64,000 nucleotides of DNA from Opisthorchis felineus (lineage: Eukaryota; Platyhelminthes; Trematoda; Opisthorchiida; Opisthorchiidae), in assembly GCA_004794785.1 (NCBI GenBank), contig SJOL01006426.1, positions 323,156 through 387,155 of the forward strand, read 5' to 3'. Shown here piece by piece: positions 53,975 through 63,999 of this stretch. Position numbers and translations under genes: made by a program. The notes below the pieces were generated by a model. It had not been told where the DNA came from. It was given only the letters and a program-made list of their open reading frames with translations, and searched no databases. Numbering within the stretch: the first letter of the stretch is position 1; every line of letters begins with the position of its first letter.

Positions 53975-56345
53975 GTGTGAAATACTTCCACACAAGTTCA
54001 CTTCAAGTTCCACTTTTGAAGAGAGTGATCACAAACCTAAAAGTGCTATTGACATATGTGGAAATGTCTGCAGAAAAACACGAAAAAGGTGGGAAACATT
54101 TTAGACGAAAACGTGCCAAAACTAGTATCGTCAGTCAGGTGAAATGATCTCTGAGGTATGTGGCGGAGTTTGGCGTTGAAATACGTGTAGGAAACAGCAA
54201 CTGATGAGAGCACAAACGCTGCTCGAGGCTCTTTAAGGGATAGTATGCGATAGCATAATCAAGACATGCAAACAAGCACAGAGCATCTATCATACAGGGT
54301 CAGGTACGTAATTCATTGACAAAAAAGGACATCCACCGCTACGTACCCCACAAAAAGTCGTAAGTGCGTAGACAGGGGCAAAAACAGACTGATGTGTGTG
54401 ATCTTTCTAGGTCCTTGTTCAGTGACGACCTCAAGGGATTGGGGGTCACCGGTTGGTTAACCAGAAAGTCAGAGCTACAATCGGTGACTCGGATGGATGA
54501 GCTAATAGCAGAGGGTTATTTATCAGCACCATCCTTCTACTTCTTTTCACTCAAAACAGGCATGCCGTGCCCATCCGAGACTAAACTCACCATTGTTACC
54601 ATTTCTCGGCGTCGCCGAACAGCGGCCAAGAGGATGATGTAGGTGCTACCTAATCCTTAATGGTGGCGCATGTTACATATCGAAGACGATTTCCCAGCTA
54701 CCTTGCAAGCACAGTGAGTGTGCTGCGTGGTCCGAGAGAATTACAGGACATAAACCAAACCCTCCGGTTGACAACGGTTTCCACGGCAGAAGATCGTCTG
54801 ATCGGCGTAACCACGCCGGGAGTTTATAACTCTCGTCATCGGTAGACTGAATAAATTTTCTGGATGTCGCGGATGAATATACGAGGATCCACGATGTCTG
54901 GGAATCCAAGTCATTGAGTCAAAAGAGGCAAAGCGACAAACTCTCGTAAGCAGTGACCATCAACGCTGTTTTAAAGTCTATCATCCTAAGCGGACAGCAG
55001 TTCTTTCGTGTTCATACGCTTCCTCAGATTGCTATCACTAGCGCCAAATTCAGGATCACTTGACGCTTTGCACGGGACTTGGCAGTACGTACAGCACGTT
55101 CTTTTTACACGCGCTCTTTGCAGTACCAGGATGGTTATACTCATACTGGAACTCCAAGACTCCTATGTCGTTTGGATGTAGCTAGTAGGTGTGCGCTTTG
55201 CTGGTGGTAGGTAGCCAGCTACAAATGGACTATCCGATGAAATTGTCCGTCTATTTGAGTGTCCTGCGGTAGTCTCAACCGAAGGCGACCGAAAGTGTCT
55301 GCCTTAGTTGTGGGTAGTTTATTTTGGTCTCCATCAGTTGATGCGGCTTCACTAGGGTATACGCCACTCCATCGACTACTTTCAACATCTTTTCCCAGTG
55401 GGTTCATATTTTCCCTCCGAAAGTAAAGAGAACACCCAAGACAGTCACGCCATTTGCTGAACCCTGAGGACCGTTGAGTTTATCAACAAAGCAAAAGGTT
55501 CAGGATGAAATTTTGATTGTCTGATTATTCCTACCCCTACCCATCACAATTGCTTTCACCTTCCGGACACCAATCGTCATAAGGGTTCGTACAAACACAA
55601 CGTGAGTAGCTTTGAGCATTTCTTTGGGGCAAGCCTGACTGCTTATGCAGACGACGCAGTTGTCAGCGCAGACGCTAAGGTGTCAGGTAAACTGTAACAC
55701 ATTTGCAGTATCGACAGCCAACAGTCTCCTTCTTCACAAAGTTGAACAATATCAGTGACAGTGTACTTCTCTGCCACGCTTCTCTGAGTCATCGAAACTT
55801 CGAATGGGTGAAAAATACCGTAGAATTCTCCTAGGGTTAGGGAAGGTATCTAGATAGGGGTGATGGCGATCCGAACGCCTCTGTTGATCTGATAATCGTG
55901 TTATATTAATTCGAATCTAAAGCTTCTGCGTTGTCAAAGACGCCAGACCGGGGTTTGAAACAGCGACTGAAGAGTGAGAAAGCAGAGATTTCAACCAAAC
56001 GTCTCGAGTTAGGAGTGCAAACTGAAGTAAAGGAAGTTGCAACCGACGGGCCCATCGATCAGCAAGCGCCCTATTAAAGCGTTTAACAAGAATAAATGAC
56101 AAGAAACTTGTTGTTTCGGGGAGTTCGGATTCAGCAATTTCTGAACTTGACTAAACCCAGTGCAACGTAAATATGGTGGATAGCTCACAGACAACAAGAG
56201 CAATATGTGATAGTTTGAAAGAGCGCTGATATTGTGCCCACGAGGCTTCCTGGGCGTGGACCCGTCCAACCCTGGTGACGTGTTGCCCATTGAGCGGATC
56301 GTACAGATGACCTCTTCATCCCGTAATCAGCCCAGTCAAACTTTA
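53975..56345 (-). pseudogene. Decayed second copy of the R2-clade element
   Basis: This stretch is colinear with 61,500-63,999 over its whole length, on the same strand, but carries many stops and indels. Recognisable pieces on the minus strand include GNTSPGLDG (about 56,260-56,290), LADRWARRLQLP next to LQFA (about 56,030-56,080), a motif C region near 55,640-55,670, the zinc-knuckle/endonuclease region (54,530-54,840), and the 3' UTR (53,975-54,360). It is much more diverged than the intact copy, so it is an older, independent insertion rather than a recent segmental duplicate. Sequence at 56,346-56,700 may continue the N-terminal half, but the intact copy has left the window there and nothing remains to compare it with. 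Confidence 0.88.
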
Positions 56346-56835
56346 ATCCAGAGGCAGCACTTCACAACCTGACAGGCTAGTCACGTGTTTTGTAGCGAAC
56401 TGCACCTGTATCCAGTACTGTCTGGCATCCGAGGGTAAGCGGCAGTTTCCTTTGTATAATTCCCTCCAAGATCCATCACGCACGCTGCATTTTCCCGCAC
56501 CTGCTGGTAGGCTCAGATGGCAGTGTTGTTGGCTCGGTTATTTTGCTTTTGGTTGGCCGGTACACGATGACGTTACTGGCGAGGTTGTCAAGAGACCGGG
56601 TTCTGCGTGTGCGGAAATGTCCTGGATGAGTGGAGGTCAAGATGCAACAAGACCTACCCTGTTATGATGCCAGATTGCAACGTTCGGCCAAAAATCAAAC
56701 GGGTAAACTGTCCAGGTGGGGCAGACTTCAGAGTCTGCAGAACTTGAGGCAGTTTGTCCAAAGGCTTGGTCGGCGTCCGTAGATGAGAATGTGTCCATGT
56801 GTATATGTCAGCGAAGCATACGTAACCTGACATAA

Positions 56836-56905
56836 ACTTATCTGCATGCCAGTTTGGTTTTGACAGAAGACTCACCTGGAACCCAGCTGAATCTCTCGTT
56901 TATGA
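56836..56905 (-). repeat. Short fragment of the 292-bp-period repeat
   Basis: It carries the start of the unit: CCAGTTTGGTTTTGA, then GACTCACCTGGAACCCAGC and TGAATCTCTCGTTTATGA. It stops where the unit would continue. It lies about 500 bp to the right of the decayed R2-clade copy. Confidence 0.65.
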
Positions 56906-59764
56906 TGTTCTGCTATCTAATCGACCAGGAAAGTAGTTTTTCAACCTATCAAATGGTGCGGTTTGCTTGTCACAAGATAGGAACGAGTGTTTGTGGCTGT
57001 CGGTTGGACGACCAAATACTAGACTGGATTTGTGTCGCACTTCCGTCACCATTTTGCTTCCCTTCACTTCAGCAATCACTTTCAACGTTTTTTATAGTAA
57101 ATGAATATAAAAATAATGAGTTTCAACCCGAACGACCAGGCTTTTTATACTTGAAGCACCTTACTTTAAACGAAATTCCCCTCTCATAATGCACACGAAT
57201 TTGGACCCGAACTATATCGTCTACTTTTAAGAACTTATCTTTCCTCAAGGGTACATTGTTGGAGAATGAAACATCTATCTTTGAATCAGTTAGCGTCTCC
57301 TCCTCTCAAACTCCTTGAAGATGACTGCCAACTCCGTCTTGAAAAACTACAAACATTTCAAGGTCAAAGGGAAGTGTGAATGGAATGGTTCGTCTAAATG
57401 TTGTTTTCATGGCGGTACACGTTTCTAGTGAAATTCAGTAACGAAAACCCAAGATTGTATCGATTTTTTTCAATCTGATTTGGTCACCTTCCTTGGGACG
57501 ATTAACCAGTGGAGCTACATGCCAGTACTAACTTACGGTTGTGACAAGCTCATAACTTCTTGAAAAAGAGTTGTGAAGGAATCTGCGCAATATGTTGTGG
57601 TATAGGTGTCCAAAGTGCCAGGTTTTCTATATATTCTGAAGTTTAAGAAAAACAGTTGTAGTCGATACCACATTATCAGTTCATTACTCAATTCAGTGGG
57701 CAAACATCTTCGTTTTCCGGCCGAAGCATACTGTCACGTTAAGAGCAAGCGACTTTTTTCCAAAAAAATCTGGGTAGCATTACGGGCAATTAAATACTGG
57801 GTGGAGTGAGTGTAAAACAGGCTTTTTTACACAATTATATATATGGGGTTTGTTTGCTGATCTCCTTATTCACTTGAAGAAATATTAACTTTCCCACATT
57901 AACTTTCTACATTAGAGAACTAAAATCTGAAACCTGAAAACTTCAGCTACCTGTAGTCTTGTCCTGTACAAACTCGTTAGGTGGGCAATGAGTTTTTCAG
58001 AGCCAAATTGCGCCCCTTGCAGGCTTGGATTACTTAATAGCTAATAATATTTTCTCCAGATAGATTCGCGCACACCGCACAGCGCAGCGACCTATACAGC
58101 ACCTAAAATAATACCAGAAATCAAGGATTTCTGTCAATAGTACTGCGTTTCGTAAAATGATCACAAAAAACAGGGCGAAATGGAATAAAATTCAAATAAA
58201 TTCCTACACAAAGATAAATTTTTGGCAACGCACTCCTGTGGAGAAGCCAACCATCTAACTCCAAGTACATTTGGGTGTATCAGTGCTGAACTCGGACTTA
58301 ACCTCAAAGTATTTTTCTGAATTGGAACTGCTGCTACACCTTAGATGGTTCCCAGGGAACAAAACCTCCTTTACGGCCAATTTTAAGTGTCTGAACAAAA
58401 GGATAAAAATATAGGAAAATTTCGACCAACTTTGACACTGCATTACGACGTAAGACGACTGATTCCCTCGGAATTTACATTTTCGCTAGGAAGTTGTTGC
58501 ATGATATTTTTCAGTTAATTTCAAATTTACCGTCAGTAGTAAAAGCAGCGAGCCATGGGAAGTATCAACAGCTTACACTAAACTCACAGATATTCGGTTT
58601 ATACGTATAATCAAAACAGATTCATAAGCGTCAGTCTTAACTGGCGCCAGAAATATGGTAACAAGATGGGGGTCTTGTTGTTGTGTTTTTAACGTGGATG
58701 GACGCCAACGATGGATCCATCCACAGACTCACCTATCCAAAAACCTCTAGAAAGTATAGCATATGATTTGAAAACTGCAGTTAGAGGTTCTGTAATGTGT
58801 TCTGGTCACTGAAAGGACCAAAAATTCACCAAAGCCGCTCGCATCGTAGGAGATAAAAACCGATCACAAATGTGGACCGACAATCTCCTGTATTTAGGTT
58901 GCCTATTCCCACTCCCTTGAAGAACCATCGAATCCCATACCCTTTCTGGTACGATTTCATTTCTGACTAAACATGAGGAGCTCCGAACTGAGTTTCTGGT
59001 CAGCGGGCATAGATTAAAGAGGCAGTATTTTGTGACAGCTGATTTAGATTATATCTAATTTGCGGTCCAAGCTCCAATCAGACTAGATAAATCGTTGTTC
59101 TAGTCCAAACAGGTGAAGGTAAAATTAGTTCCCTTTCATAAAAATGGTCGGACGACTAATTCCCCTGCAAGAGTCTCAAGTCGTGAACGAGTCTGGGCTT
59201 TGTCGACGAAGCAGAGTCACTAGATTTATGGATACCTTTGGGAGAGCATACAAAAGTGCTGTAGAAACTAATGGAAAGAACTTTGTCTGAAAGGAATGCT
59301 CACGTCTCGTCGTTCGGCTTACTAGACAGAGGGTATGAAGGCTAGGTATCAAGTGCAACAAAAACAACTGCGTGAATAATATTAGCACTGGGTTTTAAAA
59401 GTAGATAAGCACATTTGTTGTTTGTGCGCAGAACATTGCAAAAATAATCCGTCTGAGTGACGCACACCTCGAGCAGGTAAACCAGACAAAAAGCGTCACC
59501 TGCTGTTCTTCATGGAAGAAATAGCGCCACCTTCAATGTGACAGTCTCAAACTCAAGCGTACTGGAGACCACATTGGTTGCTGGTCAGTTAGGCTTTGCT
59601 GTACTTACTGAAGTCAGCAAATGACTTACGAGCGTCTCGTCACCAAATCAGGAAGCGTCACTGAGTCATCTGAGTCATTATCGTAATCAGAGAGAACAAC
59701 AATGATGTTGATATGGATATCTTGCCGCTGCACATCGAAAAACGTTACTCATTTATGACAGGTA
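56906..59764. other. No gene recognised
   Basis: This lies between two 292-bp-repeat fragments. Some words near 58,690-58,730 (TGGACGCCAACGATGG) echo those at 60,325-60,345 within the RTE-type remnant, so a scrap of that element may be present; nothing coding can be read. Confidence 0.5.
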
Positions 59765-60115
59765 CACTCATTTGCATATCAATTTGGTTTACGTGGGGGA
59801 CTCAACTGAATGTCTCGTTTACGATATGCTTCAAATGAATGTGCTGCACAAAGGCCGTCTCATGTTTCATTTGGCACGATATTCGAGATATCGCAGTATA
59901 TTTACATAAAGGAAACTACTCACAAAGTTGATGAAAACACTTCAACAGCCGACTACCGGTTTCGACCTTCTTGTGGCTCATCAGGTAGCCGCAGTCCTCG
60001 AGATTCCGCCAACTTTGTGTTCTACTTGATCCCAAATTGGACTGATTTCGACAATACTCTCATTTGCACATCGATTTGGTTTTCATGGGAGACTAAGATT
60101 GTTTCCCTTGTCCAA
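59765..60115 (-). repeat. 292-bp-period repeat with hammerhead-like core, one unit plus the start of a second
   Basis: The word CTCATTTGCA(T/C)ATC with TTTGGTTT at 59,767 recurs at 60,059, exactly 292 bp later. The same 292-bp spacing separates the two starts at 11,401 and 11,693, so the period is a property of the family. Within the unit are TCTCGTTTA, an ATATTCGAGATATCGC palindromic stretch and, on the minus strand, CTGATGAG and CGAAAC. The strand is given as minus because the ribozyme-like core reads that way. It is probably a terminal repeat of a Penelope-like element or a non-autonomous relative. Confidence 0.7.
59940..59995 (-). ncRNA. Hammerhead-ribozyme-like core
   Basis: Reading the minus strand, an intact CTGATGAG box (plus 59,977-59,984) is followed after 12 bases by an intact CGAAAC box (plus 59,959-59,964). 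The spacer can form a short CC/GG stem II with one irregular base. Just after the second box comes the self-complementary ACCGGT followed by A, which fits a loopless stem III ending in a U-A cleavage site, the kind that works as a dimer. Stem I pairing around it is weak or needs another register. The two conserved boxes at the right spacing are seen; catalytic activity is inference. Confidence 0.5.
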
Positions 60116-60200
60116 ATTGGGTCCGAGTAGACACAAGTTTGACGGTAACTCTGGGACTGCGACTACCTGATGAACCCCAGGGAGGACTGTCGAAAATTAT
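60085..60200 (+). repeat. Inverted partner of the 292-bp repeat, with degenerate hammerhead-like core
   Basis: This plus-strand stretch matches the reverse complement of about 59,965-60,045. Both read GTCCAA(A/T)TTGGG..., then GGACTGCG(A/G)CTACCTGATGA. The CTGATGA box is at 60,167-60,173 and a CGAAAA box at 60,191-60,196. The stem II segment is longer and poorly paired, so this copy looks dead. The two copies sit head to head within about 0.4 kb. Confidence 0.6.
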
Positions 60201-60239
60201 TTGATCATGTTTAAAACTCTAAAGGAAGATTTGATAGGG

Positions 60240-61330
60240 ATGGGACGTATTGCGTGCACATCGCAAACATTTCGAGTTGCCTCCAAACGCTCGACTAGGC
60301 AGTCAGGGAAGAAATTGATAGAATGGACGCCATCGATGTTGGTTAGACGCCATCTTGCGTAACATATCTAGCCAAGTGCAGGCAGATCAAGGGGATCTCT
60401 CCGGGATGGCGGACGACGCCAACCAATGTTAACCTCCTCATTGTCTTTCTCCAACCGTCCTGCCAGGTAATATGCTGTCTACATCGCAGCTAGTGCTATT
60501 CTGAAAGAGAAAGGGAAACAATACTATCCTCTGAAACTGCACAGAAGAAAACCCGTTTTCTACCTAACTCTTTACAACTTCCCTGGTAACTCCCAATGCC
60601 GACAAATTTCGTGAGACGTCAGTGCCCAAAAACCTGAAGGGGCACCAAATTATCGGCTGGGAATGACCACGTCTCTCATTCATACAACAGCAGACCCCTC
60701 ACAGCTGACTTGTACACGCTGCTTCTGAATCACGGTGGCAAGCCCGCTGACGCCGCAAGTGACGCAAATTGGCAAACGTGATTTTGGCCTCTAAGATTTG
60801 TGCAGTGACTTCATCAGATGCATTTCCACCAAAGCTAATGCAACTACCGAACTATGTAAAACTTTCCAGTCTTGAGTGCTTATTCTTGAAATGCAAGATG
60901 CATGTTCAGAGGCCACATGTATTGGATTAAAATTGCGCACTTTGTGGGTGCAAGGCACACGCCAAAGGACGGTATAACGATGTTCCGTTTATTCAAGTTA
61001 TCATGGTTTGTTTTCGCCTACGTAGGTTCTCACAGGCAACAACCCGAAATTTGTGGTTTTGAAAACCCTTCACCGTTTGCCTCATTATTTCATCAGTGAC
61101 AAACTTGAAAAAATGTGGAGACAATGGACATGTCCACCAGATATCTTTTTTGCGAAGAGCTTTTGGAGAGCTCCACATGCACCCTCACATGCCGGGAAGT
61201 ATATGAACATAAGGAACGGAGAATTTTTACGAACTTATGTAGCATGCCTTATCTTCCAGGGTTGGTTTGATACACTGACAGATCGGTGGAATTGAACACA
61301 TCCTTGGAGCCCAAAGCATTCTGGCTGTAC
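60240..61330 (-). pseudogene. RTE-type non-LTR retrotransposon remnant, RT and C-terminal region
   Basis: Minus-strand frames, joined across frameshifts, show the order typical of RTE-like endonuclease-reverse transcriptases of flatworms. A motif-A-like FNSTDLS lies near 61,285. HVRVHVELSKS lies near 61,165-61,200. The motif B block CPLSPHFF then FVTDEIMR is at about 61,090-61,130. IPSFGVCLAPTKC is at about 60,930-60,970. SFGGNASDEV then FANLRHL is at 60,753-60,836. VRGLLLYE-stop-ETW is at 60,667-60,700, and the tail GWRK near 60,455. The segment where the YADD catalytic motif should lie, between ENL and IPSFG, is shorter than in family members and lacks YADD, so it appears deleted. The element is dead. 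It lies immediately 3' of the intact R2-clade copy. Confidence 0.78.
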
Positions 61331-61410
61331 CCATTCTGGTGCTACAAAACCTGGTGGAGTGTAAAGATATATTCAAATAGGCATCTATTAGGTCAAAATC
61401 TCGCTTGATG

Positions 61411-61450
61411 TTCATGGGTCAGAGTCCCCTACGACGCCTTAAGGCGACGA
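61411..61450. repeat. Short dispersed motif with 12-bp palindrome
   Basis: CGCCTTAAGGCG (61,435-61,446) is a perfect palindrome, followed by ACGA. It recurs, one base changed, at 14,575-14,590, again after a GATC/GATG...CAG(A/C)-like lead. It lies between the RTE-type remnant and the 3' end of the intact R2-clade element and may be the terminus of either, or of a third element. Confidence 0.35.
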
Positions 61451-61499
61451 AATATCATTGACTCCGGAAGTCTCGTCAAGGCTAGAATATACTTTGTGA

Positions 61500-61857
61500 A
61501 GTTGTAAATTATTGTCGACTATTTATCGTTTATTTTTGAAGAACGTGTTCACAGACATAAAAAGTAAATGCGAGCGATGAATGTGAAAGGGCTACAGGAG
61601 AATATGAGGTAAAAGAGAGAAACGTCTCTTTCGAAGTCATGCCAACAACAGTTCCAGTCAGATAAGATGAATCCCAACGTATGTAAGAATTCTGGTATGG
61701 AAACACGGGTGTAAAGATCAACAGCCGAAGAAAGGACAAACAATGCTGAATGCTCTTCAAGGCGCGGTAAGCGCTAGCACAGTCGAGACTCGCACATCAG
61801 GCACAAAGTGTCCGTCATACTGAGTCTGGTGTGAGATTCAATGGCAAGAATGTGTAC
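61500..61857 (-). mobile_element. 3' UTR of the R2-clade element
   Basis: This follows the TGA stop of the intact frame, reading leftwards on the minus strand. It is assigned because it aligns with the sequence in the same relative place beside the older copy at 53,975-54,360. Matching words in the same order include TTTTGAAGA near 61,535 and 54,014, and GTCAG(T)CAG near 61,655 and 54,130. The outer end near 61,490-61,530 is uncertain because similarity fades gradually. In R2-type elements the 3' UTR RNA is what the protein recognises for target-primed reverse transcription. No poly-A tail is visible. Confidence 0.65.
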
Positions 61858-63999
61858 TCAACGCCATATACCACTCATAAAAGTGTCGTCAGTACGCAGG
61901 GAGCCCACAATGGCAAGCAAACACAAGTCACTGACTGTGAACTTAGGAAGTCCCAGTCCAATAACAGCCTTGGCGGATTGAGGAAAGCAGATACCTCGAT
62001 AAGAGATGATCATCGGTTGGTGGACCAAAAAGTCGACATCACAACCGATTGCACATAGGGCTGAGATTATGGCGAGGGAATATTCATCAGCACCATACTT
62101 CTGCTTCTTCTCATTCCACACAGTCACTCCGCGCCCATCCGAGACTATGCTGACGTCTATCACAGTTGCTCGGCGCTCCCGAACAGCGATTAGGTCAGGC
62201 TTGATGAAGGACGTCGAAGTAGGTGCTCTCAACTCCTCGAAGACGGTGTATCCCAGGCGACGGAGACGCTTTGCGAGTTCCCTTGCAACCCGATTATGAC
62301 GAGCACATCTGGCATCATGCGTGATCCAGCAGGACTGCAAAATATGCACCAAACTCTCCGGTTGGCCACAGTTTCCACGACATAAGATCGTCTGGCCACC
62401 ATGACCATGCCGAGGGTTTCTCACTCTCGTTCTGAGCAGGTTGCATCGGAGCTGGATACCGCGGATAAATATCCGAGGAAACACTCGTTCTGGAAATACA
62501 AGACATCGATTCGAAAAGGGTGAAGCGACCAACTCTCGTAAACCGCGACCGTCAACGCTGTTGTGCAGACTATCACCCCAAGCAGCCACCAGCTCTTCCT
62601 TGGTGTTTACGCATGCACCATGGACTCGGATCGGAAGGCTGAGATCCCGAACAATCTTGCCAAATGCGGAATCGTTGACTACATTGCGTAGTACTCGGCA
62701 CTGGGTAGAAAAGAGCTTTTCCATACGCGCTCTCCGCTGCATCGGGATTGTTGCACTCAGACTTGGGATACCAAGTCCCCCATGTTGTTTACCGGCGTGG
62801 ATGTAGCTGATCGGGGTGTCTTTCGGTAGACGTAGCCAGCCACGAATAGATTGTCTGATGTAGTTGTCCAACCTTTTGAGCGTGTTTCGGTGGACTTGGC
62901 CGAGCACGAGCGAATATGTCAGCCTCGGTATCAGGTAGTTCCTCGTGATCTCCATTCTTTGATGCGGCTTCAACGGGGCACGCGTCACCTCATCGAGCAG
63001 TTTGAGCAGATGCTGTCGGTGGTTGAAGACCCCTTTCCCCTTGAATGTAAAGGGAATGCCCAAATATGTTACGGTGTCTGTCGGACCCAGAGGAGTGATG
63101 AGTTCCTCGGCGAAGCAAAATGGTTCGACTGAGACTGCTGTCGCCCGATGTTTCCTGTCCCCACAAATCACCATCGCTTTCGTCTTTCGGGCGTTTATCT
63201 TCATACCAGCTCTTCCCAACTCGACCGCAGCAGCTTCAAGCTTCTCTTTAAGGCGAGCCTGACTTTCTGCACACACGACCCAGTCGTCAGCGAAGGCAAA
63301 ACCATCTACTAGGGTGTCATGGAACTGATATCCCAGTTGCGGCATCGACAATCCAAGAACCTCATCCATTGCCATGATGAACAATAATGGGGAGAGTGGA
63401 TCTCCTTGCCTCACACCTCTGTGGCAGTGGACCTCGGAATTGGGGAAAACTGCTACAGCATTCTCATAGGACTGTGCGATGTATCGAACTAGAGGTGACG
63501 GTGCTCCAAACGCCTTGGCAGATCTGACGATTGTGTCATGCGAAACCGAATCAAACGCTTTCGAGATATCAACAAACGCCAAGCTGAGGTTAGAAGCAGT
63601 CGCTGAAGAGTGACGAAGCAGGGCATGTAACAGCGATGTAGCTTCCAAACAACCGTCTCGATGTAGAAATGCAAACTGGAGTGAGGGCAGTTGCAATCTA
63701 CGACTCCAGCGATCAGCAAGCACCTTATGAAAGCATCGGACAAGAATGGATGACACGGAGATCGGTCTCAGTTGATCCGGTGAAGTCGGATTTGGGACCT
63801 TCGGAACTAGAGTAATACGGGCACGACACAGATGTGGGGGACAACCCCCAGATAATAAGAGTAAGTTGAAATACCCAGCAAGCGCGTTAGCATTGAACCG
63901 GTGGAGCATCCTGGGCGTGAGCTTGTCCAGGCCTGGGGACGAATTGCCCATTAAACGGATCGTACGACCGACTTCCTCTCCTGTAATTGGCTCGATCAA
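61858..63999 (-). CDS. R2-clade non-LTR retrotransposon polyprotein, 5'-partial (RT, zinc knuckle, restriction-like endonuclease)
   Basis: This open frame of 713 codons runs off the right edge, so residue 1 here is not a start (the edge codon is TTG) and the N-terminal DNA-binding zinc finger/Myb part lies outside. Seen in order: SPGLDKLTP (21-29), RT motif A AFVDISKAFD with catalytic Asp144, motif B RQGDPLSP (197-204), motif C FADD (236-239), thumb YLGIP (312-316), a CCHC knuckle C540-X3-C544-X7-H552-X4-C557, and a restriction-like endonuclease with PD at 601-602, D615 twelve residues later, and a KKQKY lysine cluster (631-635). R2-family proteins nick their target with this endonuclease and prime reverse transcription from the nick. 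It ends in TGA at 61858-61860. No stop or frameshift interrupts it, unlike every other element here, so insertion was probably recent. The flank beyond the 3' UTR does not look like 28S rRNA. Membership of the R2 clade is firm; the exact family is not. Confidence 0.93.
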   Translation of the reverse strand: MIEPITGEEVGRTIRLMGNSSPGLDKLTPRMLHRFNANALAGYFNLLLLSGGCPPHLCRARITLVPKVPNPTSPDQLRPISVSSILVRCFHKVLADRWSRRLQLPSLQFAFLHRDGCLEATSLLHALLRHSSATASNLSLAFVDISKAFDSVSHDTIVRSAKAFGAPSPLVRYIAQSYENAVAVFPNSEVHCHRGVRQGDPLSPLLFIMAMDEVLGLSMPQLGYQFHDTLVDGFAFADDWVVCAESQARLKEKLEAAAVELGRAGMKINARKTKAMVICGDRKHRATAVSVEPFCFAEELITPLGPTDTVTYLGIPFTFKGKGVFNHRQHLLKLLDEVTRAPLKPHQRMEITRNYLIPRLTYSLVLGQVHRNTLKRLDNYIRQSIRGWLRLPKDTPISYIHAGKQHGGLGIPSLSATIPMQRRARMEKLFSTQCRVLRNVVNDSAFGKIVRDLSLPIRVHGACVNTKEELVAAWGDSLHNSVDGRGLRELVASPFSNRCLVFPERVFPRIFIRGIQLRCNLLRTRVRNPRHGHGGQTILCRGNCGQPESLVHILQSCWITHDARCARHNRVARELAKRLRRLGYTVFEELRAPTSTSFIKPDLIAVRERRATVIDVSIVSDGRGVTVWNEKKQKYGADEYSLAIISALCAIGCDVDFLVHQPMIISYRGICFPQSAKAVIGLGLPKFTVSDLCLLAIVGSLRTDDTFMSGIWR

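Noticed and set aside
55840..55860. CTAGGGTTAGGG, telomere-like
   Set aside because: Only two units, and it falls inside the decayed R2-clade coding region.
61831..63262. Several plus-strand frames opposite the R2-clade coding region
   Set aside because: These are antisense shadows of the long minus-strand frame.
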